Notes under the pieces: generated by a model
Seen by the model: the letters and a program-made list of their open reading frames with translations, nothing else
What the model was told of the DNA's origin: nothing
The model's database searches: none
Made by a program: the position numbers and the translations under genes
In this document: piece by piece, positions 1-7,703 of the stretch
Numbering within the stretch: the stretch's first letter is position 1
Layout of the letters: the number at the start of each line of letters is the position of its first letter
From: 1-14-0-20-39-34 sp043800545
GTDB taxonomy: Bacteria > Patescibacteriota > Patescibacteriia > Magasanikbacterales > UBA922
NCBI GenBank assembly: GCA_043800545.1
Contig: JAZDMW010000077.1
Coordinates: 1 to 14,400 of the forward strand
DNA length: 14,400 bases
Direction of reading: 5' to 3'

Positions 1-702
1 TTCCCACTTTCCATGAAATTCCGAATTATGTGGATCATTTCGTCTTGCAAGAAGTACTTTTCCATCTTTTACTGTAATGGCACAAGGAACAATGATGTGT
101 TTTCCGCCATATTGATTTGCCAGATAGTATTTTATTTGTGAAATAGCTTTTCCTCTGTGGCTCATCGCATTTTTTTCTTCATTCGTCATCTGGTCAAAAG
201 TTTTTTCAGCTTCTGTCACGAAAAAGATAGGATCATAACCAAAATTGTGATGAATTTCACTTGGTTCTTCTTCTAATATTCTTCCATTTGCTTCGCCACG
301 AGCAAGAAACATGCTTTTTGTGTCAGGATCATAGAGAGCCAGTGTTGTGTGAAAGGTAGCATCTCTTTCTGCATCTTTTTTTCCTTGGAGCTTCTCCAAA
401 ACAGCTTCTCTTCTTTCCTTAGAATCATGTGCAATCCTTGCACTTTTTATTCCAGGCCATCCTGCGAGTGAATGGATGAATAATCCAGTATCATCTGCAA
501 GTGTCATGTAGCCTGTCTTCTCACCGTAATACGTGGCCTTGAGCATGGCATTTCCATCAAGTGTTGGCTCTGTTTCTTCCGGATCGACGAGTGGTGTTTC
601 GAGATCCTTTAATGAAAGTATATGAAAAGGTTGTGTATCAAGGACATGAAGCAATTCTTTATATTTTCCTTCATTCGTTGTTGCAATAAGCAATGTTTTC
701 AT
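1..702 (-). CDS. RdgB/HAM1 non-canonical purine NTP pyrophosphatase fused to a Nudix domain (partial, cut by window edge)
   Basis: Translation from the ATG at 702 gives 234 codons with no stop before the window edge. Residues 1-195 are a complete HAM1/RdgB domain: the nucleotide-binding TTNEGK at 8-13, LADDTGL at 68-74, PGIKSAR at 83-89, FGYDPIF at 154-160 and SHRGKA at 181-186. This family hydrolyses ITP, dITP and XTP to monophosphates and so keeps deaminated purines out of DNA and RNA. Instead of stopping near residue 195 as usual, the frame continues into a strand-like segment and then LLARR, HGKWE at residues 217-234, which matches the start of a MutT-type Nudix domain just before its Nudix box. 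The Nudix catalytic residues lie beyond the edge. The gene starts one base after the upstream stop codon, with no clear Shine-Dalgarno site, so coupling to the nucleotidyltransferase gene is likely. The HAM1 call is secure; the Nudix part rests on about 30 residues. Confidence 0.9.
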   Translation of the reverse strand, partial: MKTLLIATTNEGKYKELLHVLDTQPFHILSLKDLETPLVDPEETEPTLDGNAMLKATYYGEKTGYMTLADDTGLFIHSLAGWPGIKSARIAHDSKERREAVLEKLQGKKDAERDATFHTTLALYDPDTKSMFLARGEANGRILEEEPSEIHHNFGYDPIFFVTEAEKTFDQMTNEEKNAMSHRGKAISQIKYYLANQYGGKHIIVPCAITVKDGKVLLARRNDPHNSEFHGKWE

Positions 703-703
703 A

Positions 704-1126
704 TTATATCTCTTGTTCAAGTCGTTTTCTAACAATACTACTTTTACATTTGTTTGATCTATATGCCGGAAAGCGGATTATTTGAGTCTTTTCGAGTCCA
801 AGTTCTTTTAATTTTATTTTTAAATCATCAGTAAAAAATTTTTGATCATATCCAAGACCAATATAATCTGGCTGATATTTTTTCACTGCAGAGTAAATAT
901 CTGTTTTATGACCTATGACTCCCCTCTCTACATATTGTATACTCTCAATTATTTTTTTTCTTTCAGTTTGTGTATGAAGAGGAAAATGTCCTTTCAATTC
1001 CTTCACTCTCTCGTCTCGTGCAATCACAACAATAATTCTCTCTGCTTTTTTCTTCGCAGATTGAAGAAGATGTATATGCCCCATATGGAGACCGTCAAAG
1101 GTCCCAAAGAGCATGAGTGTTTTCAT
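704..1126 (-). CDS. Cytidylyltransferase-like nucleotidyltransferase (FAD synthase / glycerol-3-phosphate cytidylyltransferase type)
   Basis: This 140-residue protein is a single HxGH-superfamily nucleotidyltransferase domain. The signature is GTFDGLHMGH at residues 8-17 (HxGH at 14-17, which binds the NTP phosphates); the second family motif is SSIVR at 129-133. The LGYDQ at 91-95 resembles archaeal-type FAD synthases (RibL), which adenylate FMN, more than TagD-type glycerol-phosphate cytidylyltransferases; substrate choice is inference. The ATG at 1126 is preferred over an in-frame ATG at 1144 because a GAGGA Shine-Dalgarno site lies just upstream and the earlier start would overlap the end of lysS. 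The gene begins one base after the lysS stop and ends one base before the RdgB-Nudix gene, so the three appear cotranscribed from the lysS promoter. Confidence 0.85.
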   Translation of the reverse strand: MKTLMLFGTFDGLHMGHIHLLQSAKKKAERIIVVIARDERVKELKGHFPLHTQTERKKIIESIQYVERGVIGHKTDIYSAVKKYQPDYIGLGYDQKFFTDDLKIKLKELGLEKTQIIRFPAYRSNKCKSSIVRKRLEQEI

Positions 1127-1127
1127 A

Positions 1128-2594
1128 TTATTCCTCAGTTTCAAGTTCTGGTTTCATGGTTGGAAAGAAAAGAATGTCTCGTATTGACCAGTGATTCGTA
1201 AAGAGCATTACGAGTCTATCTATTCCAATTCCAATTCCTCCGAGTGGTGGCATACCATATTCAAGGGCTTCAAGAAAGTCTTCGTCCATAGGATGAGTTT
1301 CTTCTTTTCCAGCACGCATAGCAGATTGCTCATTATCAAATCTTGCTCTTTGTACACGAGAATCAATAATCTCAGACCAACCATCACCAATTTCTTTTCC
1401 CATGATGTAACATTCAAATCTTTCTACAAAGTTTGGATCATTTCTGTGTTGTTTGGAAAGTGGAGATACTTCTTTTGGGTAATCAATAATCCAAATAGGA
1501 TCAATAAGATTTTCTGTAACTTTCTTTTCAAAAATTTCCATAATCATTTGTCCTTTGGAAATATTTCCTCGAATATCAATTCCGTATTCATTACACTTTT
1601 CTTCCAGTTCTTTTTCTGACATGGAGAGAACATCATCCCCAGTATATTTTTTTATAGCATCCACCATGCGAACACGTGGCCATTCAAAATCAAGATTTAT
1701 CATTTTATCTTGTACTGGAATTTCTGCTTTTCCATAAATATTTTGTGCAATGTATTTGTATAATTTTTCTGCTTTATCCATCATTCCATTGTAATCCGTG
1801 TATGCTTCATACCATTCAATCATAGTAAATTCTGGATTATGGGTTTGATCCACTCCTTCATTTCGAAAATTTCTTCCAAGTTCGTATATTTTTTCGTAAC
1901 CACCAACAATCAGACGTTTCAAATACAACTCTGGTGCAACACGCATATACATTTTCATGTCATAGGCATTGATATGTGTTTCAAAAGGACGAGCATTGGT
2001 TCCGCCATACAATACTTGAAGTATCGGTGTTTCTACCTCGAGAAATCCATCTTTGTTTAAAAATTCTCTGACCAGAGTAATAATTTTTGAACGAACTTTA
2101 AATCGCTCGAAAACATCTCGGTCAGATATGAGATCCAAATATCGTTTTCTATAACGTGTTTCTTTATCTTTTAATCCATGAAATTTATCTGGGAGTGGAA
2201 GAAGAGTTTTGTTCATGATGAGCCATTCTTTCACGAGTATAGAAGGTTCACCTTTATGGGTAACAAAACGTTCTCCAGAAAATTCCGCAATATCCCCAAT
2301 ATCTATTTTTTTAACAAATGTTTTATACATTTCATCACCAAGATCATCTTTTTTTAACGCAACTTGCATTTTTCCTGTTTGATCTTGGATATGACAAAAA
2401 GTAAGATTCCCCATCTCACGTTTGGTCATGATTCTTCCTGTGATTATTACTTTTTCTCCTTCACCTGCTTCAAGTGCCTCTTCAACTGAATGCGTTCTTT
2501 TTGATGTATAAGGATATGGTTTCATTCCCATTTCTTCGAGATCATGAAGTTTTTTCAAACGCACCTCACGCTCATCATTAATGTTTACATCCAT
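1128..2594 (-). CDS. lysS: Lysyl-tRNA synthetase, class II
   Basis: The 488-residue product charges tRNA-Lys with lysine using ATP in the cytoplasm. Domains in order: an N-terminal OB-fold anticodon-binding domain (about 50-130), the RYRKRYLDL linker at 147-155, class II motif 1 (FLEVETPIL, 184-192), motif 2 beginning FRNEG at 243-247 and continuing through HNPEFT, and motif 3 (GGIGIGIDRLVML, 452-464). The length is typical of bacterial LysRS, and no key motif is missing. The start at 2594 is the only ATG in frame after an upstream in-frame stop. It has no Shine-Dalgarno site at a usual distance; an AGGAG about 30 bases upstream is too far and sits about where transcription should start. It is the first gene of a likely three-gene unit with the nucleotidyltransferase and RdgB-Nudix genes. 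Confidence 0.97.
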   Translation of the reverse strand: MDVNINDEREVRLKKLHDLEEMGMKPYPYTSKRTHSVEEALEAGEGEKVIITGRIMTKREMGNLTFCHIQDQTGKMQVALKKDDLGDEMYKTFVKKIDIGDIAEFSGERFVTHKGEPSILVKEWLIMNKTLLPLPDKFHGLKDKETRYRKRYLDLISDRDVFERFKVRSKIITLVREFLNKDGFLEVETPILQVLYGGTNARPFETHINAYDMKMYMRVAPELYLKRLIVGGYEKIYELGRNFRNEGVDQTHNPEFTMIEWYEAYTDYNGMMDKAEKLYKYIAQNIYGKAEIPVQDKMINLDFEWPRVRMVDAIKKYTGDDVLSMSEKELEEKCNEYGIDIRGNISKGQMIMEIFEKKVTENLIDPIWIIDYPKEVSPLSKQHRNDPNFVERFECYIMGKEIGDGWSEIIDSRVQRARFDNEQSAMRAGKEETHPMDEDFLEALEYGMPPLGGIGIGIDRLVMLFTNHWSIRDILFFPTMKPELETEE

Positions 2595-2633
2595 ATATGA
2601 TAAATTAAATTAATTTTCAATAATTCTCCTTTT

Positions 2634-2662
2634 ATTCTACCAGATTTGCTCTATTAAATCAA
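2634..2662 (-). promoter_or_regulatory. Predicted sigma-70-type promoter of lysS
   Basis: Read on the minus strand, a -35 box TTGATT (2662-2657) and a -10 box TAGAAT (2639-2634) are separated by 17 bases, with TG one base before the -10 (extended -10). Transcription should start near 2627, giving a leader of roughly 33 bases before the lysS ATG. The -35 box coincides with the T-rich tail of the greA terminator, so one unit ends where the next begins. Confidence 0.65.
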
Positions 2663-2686
2663 ATACCCCTGTGTTTCAGGGGTATT
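2662..2686 (-). terminator. Rho-independent terminator after greA
   Basis: A perfect 10-bp stem, AATACCCCTG pairing with CAGGGGTATT, closes a 5-base loop. It begins 17 bases past the greA stop. On the minus strand the tail is only moderately T-rich (TGATTT). On the plus strand the run after the stem is also T-rich, but no plus-strand gene ends nearby, so assignment to greA is preferred. Confidence 0.7.
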
Positions 2687-2703
2687 GCTATTTTTGTCTT
2701 ATT

Positions 2704-3168
2704 TTAGCGAATTTCTTTTATCTTGTATTCCAAAACCCCAGCTGGAACCTTGACGGACACCTTATCACCCTTCTTTTTCCCCAAAAAAGCATTCCCAAGA
2801 GGAGACTCATTTGAGATTTTTCCTTTTAATGGTTCAGCTTCTTGACCACCAACAATAGTGTACTCAAATTCTTTGTCATTCACTTTAACAACAAGAGTGG
2901 AACCAAGCTGTACGGTCTTTGAGTCATTGTCTTTTTGTATCACCTCAACATTCTCAAGTATTTGATTGAGCTCTTCTACTCTGCCTTGTGCCCATGACAT
3001 TTCTTCCCTTGCAGCATGGTATTCTGCATTTTCAGAGAGGTCCCCCATTTGTCGTGCTTCATCAATACGTCTTGCAAGATAAGGGATTTTTTTATCATTG
3101 AGTTCTTTAAGTTCATTTTTAAGCTCCTCGAGCTTATCTTGAGTCATGAATTGTACTTTATCATCCAT
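2704..3168 (-). CDS. greA: Transcription elongation factor GreA
   Basis: The 154-residue product is a full-length GreA. It enters the secondary channel of RNA polymerase and stimulates cleavage of backtracked transcripts. Residues 1-75 form the coiled-coil domain, with the diagnostic GDLSENAEY at 42-50 whose acidic residues D43 and E46 coordinate the catalytic magnesium. The rest is the FKBP-like C-terminal domain, with SPLGNAFLGK in its second half. The frame is open back to 3294, but the first 42 codons are hydrophobic and unlike GreA, and they overlap the predicted promoter. The ATG at 3168 gives the normal family length. No clear Shine-Dalgarno site precedes it. The gene has its own promoter just past the end of mrdA and a strong terminator, so it is probably a single-gene unit. 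Confidence 0.95.
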   Translation of the reverse strand: MDDKVQFMTQDKLEELKNELKELNDKKIPYLARRIDEARQMGDLSENAEYHAAREEMSWAQGRVEELNQILENVEVIQKDNDSKTVQLGSTLVVKVNDKEFEYTIVGGQEAEPLKGKISNESPLGNAFLGKKKGDKVSVKVPAGVLEYKIKEIR

Positions 3169-3211
3169 AGGAAGTATAAAAATAAATAGAACCGTCATCT
3201 GGTCTAGATTT

Positions 3212-3239
3212 AGTATAACAGAGTTACAGAAGAGGTCAA
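3212..3239 (-). promoter_or_regulatory. Predicted sigma-70-type promoter of greA
   Basis: On the minus strand TTGACC (3239-3234) and TATACT (3217-3212) are separated by 16 bases; both boxes are one base from consensus. Transcription should start around 3205, about 37 bases before the chosen greA ATG. This location supports the shorter greA reading frame. Confidence 0.7.
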
Positions 3240-3266
3240 ATGATTTTATAAAAAATGTGGATAAAA

Positions 3267-5273
3267 CTACTGTTTTTTGTATCCCCACCACCAACGATAG
3301 AAGTCATAGGCAATTGGAGCTGCAATGGTGGACCCACCTTCTCCCTCTTCAACAAGGATAGTAACTACTATTTCTGGATTATCAAAAGGGGCGAAAGAGG
3401 TAAACCAAGCATGGTTTGCCTTGACCGAGCTCCATTGTGCAGTACCTGTTTTTCCTGCAGAAGAAAATGGTAAAAGAGAGAGACGAGAACACGCTCCATA
3501 GGTCACACAGTCTCTCATGCCGAGTCGAGATTCCCTTAAACTCTCCTTATTTAAGATGTTCTCTCGGATAATTGGGGTTTGTATTGATTCAAGCTTGTTT
3601 CCATCACCTGCAAAAAAAGCTAGGCCTACATGTGGAGTGTAGAGTGTTCCTCCATTCGCAATGACAGAGGTAAGAGATGCTATTTGGAGAGGAGTGACAA
3701 GTAAATCTCCTTGTCCAATGGATAAATTATAGGTGTCACCGACATACCACTGTTCCCCTTTTACTCTTTCTTTCCATTCTTTTGATGGAAGAAATCCAGA
3801 TGCTTCACCAGGGATATCTACTCCTAATTTTTCATTCAGACCAAAAAGCTTTAAATAATTTACAATTTTTTCTACTCCTAATCCTTCAAAATCTTGATAT
3901 CCTCCTCCTATATAATAGAAAAAGGTATTGACTGACCATGCAATCGCCTTTCGTAAATTCGTAATTCCATGTCCTCCGGATTGCCAATCTGGAAAAAACC
4001 ATTGTCCAATTCTCAGGCCTCCATTACTCAAAAACGATGTGTTTGGAGATATTATACCTTCATAGAGAGCAGAAGCTCCGAGAGCTGGCTTTACGACCGA
4101 ACCAGAAGGGTATGTACCGGCTATTGATCGGTTAAAAAGTGGGTTGTTTTCATTTTCTACATATTCGGAATATTTTTCTTGTGAAATACCACCAGAAAAG
4201 TCATTATTATTAAATCCTGGTATACTCACAATTGCCAGTATTTCCCCGTTATTTGGATTCATTACAATTCCTGATGCTCTACTTTTTTTTGCTGTGTCCA
4301 TATAATGCAACATAATACGCTCAAGATTTTCTTGTATTTTTGCATCAATAGTGAGTTTTAAATGTTTTCCTGCAACTGGAGCGACTTCTGCAATGGTATG
4401 TTGTTCTTTACCACGGGCATCTACCTCAATCTGACGTTTTCCATAGACTCCTCGAAGAACTGCTTCATATGTTTTTTCTACACCTGTTTTTCCTATGAGA
4501 TCATTTGGAAGATATCCATTGGTATAAAGGCCAATAAAATCTTTCGTCTTTTCATCATATACTTTCCATTGATCAGGGCCAATTTTCCCTTGATACCCCA
4601 GGACATGCGAAAAAGAGTTGAATATACTTTCTGTATTCTCTTCACCATACGGTGTATACAGACGTCTACTCCCCGATTGAATATGGACCCCTGGAAAATC
4701 TGCTGAATGAATCTGTGCGAGTATCGCAGTATCGTAATCTAAATTATCTTGTATGACGACTGATTCATATGTATATTTTCTATATTCTTCGAGTAAATCA
4801 TATATATCTTTATATTCTCTTCCCGTAAGTTCAGACAGTTTTTTAACAAGTTTTTCTCGTTCAGATTCTTCTTTTGGAATATCTTGTGGAAATACAGCAA
4901 GTGCAAAACCTGGGACGTTTTTTGTAAGTTGAATTCCATTTCTATCAAAAATTAAGCCTCGTTCAGACACTATTGGGAGGTTGCGTATGCGATTTCCCTC
5001 AGCTAATGCACGATAGTCATTTCCTTTAATAATTTGTAAATAAAAAATTTTACAAAAGAAAAATAAAAAAACACAGAGTGAGAAAATAAGGAAATACCTG
5101 CTTTGATAAAAAGAAAAACTAATACCAACATGATCCTCTCGTTCAAGAACATTTTGTTTTTTTAAAAAAGTATTTTCTTCTATCCAGTTATATTTATATT
5201 TTCCTTTGAGAGAAGAAAAACGATGACTTAAAAAATCATCAACAAAAAATATTTTTCCTTCTTTCTTTCCCAT
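3267..5273 (-). CDS. mrdA: Penicillin-binding protein 2 (peptidoglycan D,D-transpeptidase of the elongation machinery)
   Basis: The 668-residue class B PBP cross-links peptidoglycan during lateral wall growth, partnering RodA and the MreBCD scaffold. Residues 1-57 are cytoplasmic, 58-82 form the single membrane anchor, and the N-terminal PBP dimer domain follows (SERGLIFDRNG at 103-113). The transpeptidase domain carries all three active-site motifs: S392-V-V-K395 (catalytic Ser392), S447-V-N449 and K608-T-G610. The ATG at 5273 is chosen because it starts one base after the mreD stop; no internal ATG occurs before residue 321, so the long cytoplasmic tail seems real. E. coli PBP2 has a much shorter one. 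mrdA closes the mreB-mreC-mreD-mrdA run. No rodA is visible in the window. Confidence 0.95.
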   Translation of the reverse strand: MGKKEGKIFFVDDFLSHRFSSLKGKYKYNWIEENTFLKKQNVLEREDHVGISFSFYQSRYFLIFSLCVFLFFFCKIFYLQIIKGNDYRALAEGNRIRNLPIVSERGLIFDRNGIQLTKNVPGFALAVFPQDIPKEESEREKLVKKLSELTGREYKDIYDLLEEYRKYTYESVVIQDNLDYDTAILAQIHSADFPGVHIQSGSRRLYTPYGEENTESIFNSFSHVLGYQGKIGPDQWKVYDEKTKDFIGLYTNGYLPNDLIGKTGVEKTYEAVLRGVYGKRQIEVDARGKEQHTIAEVAPVAGKHLKLTIDAKIQENLERIMLHYMDTAKKSRASGIVMNPNNGEILAIVSIPGFNNNDFSGGISQEKYSEYVENENNPLFNRSIAGTYPSGSVVKPALGASALYEGIISPNTSFLSNGGLRIGQWFFPDWQSGGHGITNLRKAIAWSVNTFFYYIGGGYQDFEGLGVEKIVNYLKLFGLNEKLGVDIPGEASGFLPSKEWKERVKGEQWYVGDTYNLSIGQGDLLVTPLQIASLTSVIANGGTLYTPHVGLAFFAGDGNKLESIQTPIIRENILNKESLRESRLGMRDCVTYGACSRLSLLPFSSAGKTGTAQWSSVKANHAWFTSFAPFDNPEIVVTILVEEGEGGSTIAAPIAYDFYRWWWGYKKQ

Positions 5274-5274
5274 A

Positions 5275-5793
5275 CTATTGAATGTACATTTTTTTCTTAT
5301 GCGAAAAAGGAATAACAAATGGATACACAATACCAATAATTCCGGTTGTTAATACTAATTCCCAGAGTATATTCGTAAGTATGTTGCTCCACGAAGGATC
5401 GACCTGTCCAAAAAGCATTGCAAAGACAAGAAAACCCACATAGAGTGTTCGGAATAAAAAAATAGAGACAGCTCCAAGAATCATTGCTGCATACCAGGAT
5501 TTATTCGTAAAAACATTTTGGTAAAGCCAAAATGTGAAGAGTACTGCAAAGGTAGAAGAAAAAAGAAGTATGCCAAAAGGTATGTCCACAAAAAGTTCTA
5601 TGAGAAAATAGCTAAAAAAAGCAAACCACACCACAATGCCAGTTTCTCTCCACAGTATGATAAGGACAAATGAGACAAACGGAAAATTCATTGTTTGAAA
5701 TGGAAAGGGTAAGATATATGAAAAAGAAATATTGGCTAAGGTCAATCCAATAATTCCAATAAGAAAAAATATTATGTTTCGGAGCAAGCGCAT
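5275..5793 (-). CDS. mreD: Rod shape-determining membrane protein MreD
   Basis: The 172-residue product is almost entirely hydrophobic, with about five membrane segments (roughly 5-27, 38-60, 66-92, 100-128 and 138-163) and a basic C-terminal end (HKKK). MreD sequences are poorly conserved, so the assignment rests on topology, length (usually 160-175) and position exactly between mreC and mrdA. It acts in the inner membrane as part of the elongasome, helping to link cytoplasmic MreB filaments to the wall synthases. The gene starts one base after the mreC stop and ends one base before mrdA; no Shine-Dalgarno site is seen, consistent with coupled translation. Confidence 0.9.
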   Translation of the reverse strand: MRLLRNIIFFLIGIIGLTLANISFSYILPFPFQTMNFPFVSFVLIILWRETGIVVWFAFFSYFLIELFVDIPFGILLFSSTFAVLFTFWLYQNVFTNKSWYAAMILGAVSIFLFRTLYVGFLVFAMLFGQVDPSWSNILTNILWELVLTTGIIGIVYPFVIPFSHKKKMYIQ

Positions 5794-5794
5794 A

Positions 5795-6601
5795 CTAAAT
5801 TTCAGTAATAACAGAAATAAGATGTATATTATCCAATTTTACAGCAGAACGAAGAACTGCTTTTTGAAATGGCTTGTAAGGTTCCTTTTCTGTTGATTCA
5901 ATCATCCCAATAATAAGTCCTCTTGGAATATTTTCTTCTAATCCCGATGTAATAATAACATCTCCAATAGCTATTTTTTCATTTTGTGGAATAAGATTCA
6001 TATTAATACTAATTCCATAACCACCCTCAACGACTCCAATACTTCTCTCTCCGTTCTGTATAGTTGCTGCAACTTTACTCTGACTATCGTTTAGTAAACG
6101 AACAATAGAACGTTCATTTTCTACACGAGATATTTTTCCAATAAAAACACCTTCACCAACAAACACAGGATTCCCCTCTTTTACTCCATGTATTGCACCA
6201 ATATCTATAATTACCGTATTTCCTACTGTTTCGGTAGTTTTTCCAATAATCGTTCCATTTACATATTTGTAAGCATTTTCATTTTGGAATTTTAATTGTT
6301 TTCTAAGTTCTTCATTTTGATCCTTCAATTCCTGCATCTTTGCATTGAGTACAGGAATTTGCTCTACCTCATAATAAAGTTCCACGTAACTGGTTTTGAG
6401 ATCATCAAGATTACGAAAAGGTTTGGTAATTTTTTCTTCACCTTCGGTTAAACTAATGTCATAAATATATGACGACGCTGGAGCGAGAATTCTCCAAAAA
6501 AAATTTTCAATATCTTTTAAAAATCCAAGATAGTGAAAAATAATAGTAAATATTACGATTATGAAAATGGTCATCACTGATCTTCTTTTTGTTGTCTTCA
6601 T
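5795..6601 (-). CDS. mreC: Rod shape-determining protein MreC
   Basis: The 268-residue product has the MreC layout: a short basic cytoplasmic N-terminus, one membrane helix (about 9-29), a coiled coil (about 64-106) and a C-terminal extracytoplasmic double beta-barrel domain (about 110-268) containing NTVIIDIGAIHGVKEGNPV and, near the end, the IPRGLIIG segment. MreC bridges MreB and MreD in the membrane to PBP2 outside. The ATG at 6601 directly follows a GC-rich hairpin and a pyrimidine-rich tract (see the terminator at 6612-6628), and no Shine-Dalgarno site is present. Its output may therefore be throttled relative to mreB, which fits the usual excess of MreB, but this is inference. Confidence 0.95.
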   Translation of the reverse strand: MKTTKRRSVMTIFIIVIFTIIFHYLGFLKDIENFFWRILAPASSYIYDISLTEGEEKITKPFRNLDDLKTSYVELYYEVEQIPVLNAKMQELKDQNEELRKQLKFQNENAYKYVNGTIIGKTTETVGNTVIIDIGAIHGVKEGNPVFVGEGVFIGKISRVENERSIVRLLNDSQSKVAATIQNGERSIGVVEGGYGISINMNLIPQNEKIAIGDVIITSGLEENIPRGLIIGMIESTEKEPYKPFQKAVLRSAVKLDNIHLISVITEI

Positions 6602-6611
6602 AGAGAAAGAA

Positions 6612-6628
6612 ACCCGCTTTGCGCGGGT
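6612..6628 (-). terminator. Intra-operon hairpin between mreB and mreC, probable attenuating terminator
   Basis: A 6-bp GC-rich stem, ACCCGC pairing with GCGGGT around a 5-base loop, lies in the 33-base gap between mreB and mreC. On the minus strand it is followed by TTTCTTTCTCT and then the mreC ATG. The form suits partial termination after mreB or an RNA-processing and stability element. Confidence 0.6.
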
Positions 6629-6634
6629 AAAAGA

Positions 6635-7678
6635 TTATGAATCTGTTGAAGGAAGTTCTACTTCGAGAAGAAGTTCTGGTTCCTCAAGCAATATTCCATT
6701 TCCTCGTACGATTGCTGTCAGTGGATCGTCGGCAATGCGTACCGGTATTTCCGCTGCCAAAGAAATCACCTGATCAAGTCCTCGGAGGAGTGATCCTCCC
6801 CCTGCAAGGAGAAGTCCACGTTCATGGATATCCGCTGTTAATTCTGGAGGGGTTACTTCAAGTGTCATTTTTACCAATTCTACAATAGCACGCACCGATC
6901 TTTCTAATGCATGATAAATATGATCACTACTCACCATAACTTCTTTCGGAAGTCCTGTGACCACATCTCGTCCACGCATTGGGAAGTCCAATTTTTCTTC
7001 ATGTTTGATGGCTGAACCAATTTTCATCTTAATTTGTTCAGCGTAACTTTCTCCAATAAAAAGATTAAATACCTCACGTGCATATTGCATGATATTTCTA
7101 TTCATTTCATCTCCTGCTACGGTTGACGACTTCCATGTGACTATACCGTTCAATGAAATAACTGCAACTTCGGTATTTCCTCCCCCAATGTCTACAATCA
7201 TATTCCCAATTGGATCCTGAATAGGCATACGACAACCAATTGCTCCAGCCATTGCTTCTTGCACCAAATGAACTTCACTCGCACCTGCTTCAAGAGTAGC
7301 ATCCTCAACTGCTTTTCTCTCTACTTCTGTGACTTCAAGAGGGACAGAAATAACTACCTTTGGCCTTCGAATAAAAGAAAAACCACCTTCTTGAAGCTTG
7401 TTCAGAAAGTATTTTAACATTTTTTCTGTTATTTCGTAATCTGAAATAATACCGTTCGAAAGTGGTCTTGTAACCTCAATATGAGGAGGAGTTTTTCCAA
7501 GCATTTGTTTTGCTTCATTGCCAACCGCAAGTATCTGTTCTGTTTTTGTGTTAATAGCAACGACTGTAGGCTCATTGATTACAATCCCTTTGTCTTTAAC
7601 ATAAATCAAAGTATTTGCTGTTCCAAGATCAATACCAATTTCATTTCCAAGGTTTTTAAATAGTCTACGAAAATTCAT
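6635..7678 (-). CDS. mreB: Rod shape-determining protein MreB (bacterial actin)
   Basis: The 347-residue product is a full-length MreB. It polymerises with ATP beneath the inner membrane and positions the elongation machinery. The actin-fold motifs are all present: phosphate-1 (GIDLGTANTLIYV, 15-27), phosphate-2 (IVDIGGGNTEVAVISL, 161-176) and the adenosine motif (GLLLAGGGSLLRGLDQV, 288-304). The start MNFRRLF supplies a short amphipathic N-terminus like those that anchor MreB to membranes. It lies 25 bases after proS without an evident Shine-Dalgarno site, so it may be read from the proS unit or from an undetected promoter. The mreB-mreC-mreD-mrdA order downstream is classical. Confidence 0.97.
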   Translation of the reverse strand: MNFRRLFKNLGNEIGIDLGTANTLIYVKDKGIVINEPTVVAINTKTEQILAVGNEAKQMLGKTPPHIEVTRPLSNGIISDYEITEKMLKYFLNKLQEGGFSFIRRPKVVISVPLEVTEVERKAVEDATLEAGASEVHLVQEAMAGAIGCRMPIQDPIGNMIVDIGGGNTEVAVISLNGIVTWKSSTVAGDEMNRNIMQYAREVFNLFIGESYAEQIKMKIGSAIKHEEKLDFPMRGRDVVTGLPKEVMVSSDHIYHALERSVRAIVELVKMTLEVTPPELTADIHERGLLLAGGGSLLRGLDQVISLAAEIPVRIADDPLTAIVRGNGILLEEPELLLEVELPSTDS

Positions 7679-7703
7679 ACAACCGTAAAAGAGTTATTCA
7701 TTC

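Noticed and set aside
842..1201. 119-codon plus-strand open frame opposite the nucleotidyltransferase gene
   Set aside because: Low-complexity, no recognisable domain, opposite a gene with clear catalytic motifs.
1191..1619. 142-codon plus-strand open frame opposite lysS
   Set aside because: It is rich in Phe, Ser and His as expected for the reverse of an AT-rich gene, has no ribosome site, and lies wholly opposite conserved LysRS motifs.
2600..2630. Possible TTG-started leader peptide after AGGAG upstream of lysS, ending inside the lysS start
   Set aside because: The AGGAG sits at about the predicted transcription start, so a ribosome could hardly bind there; no lysine-rich attenuation pattern.
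3240..3266. Hairpin after mrdA (TTTTAT with ATAAAA)
   Set aside because: Only A-T pairs with a large loop; too weak to call a terminator.
3169..3294. Extended N-terminus for GreA
   Set aside because: The extra 42 codons overlap the greA promoter and do not resemble GreA.
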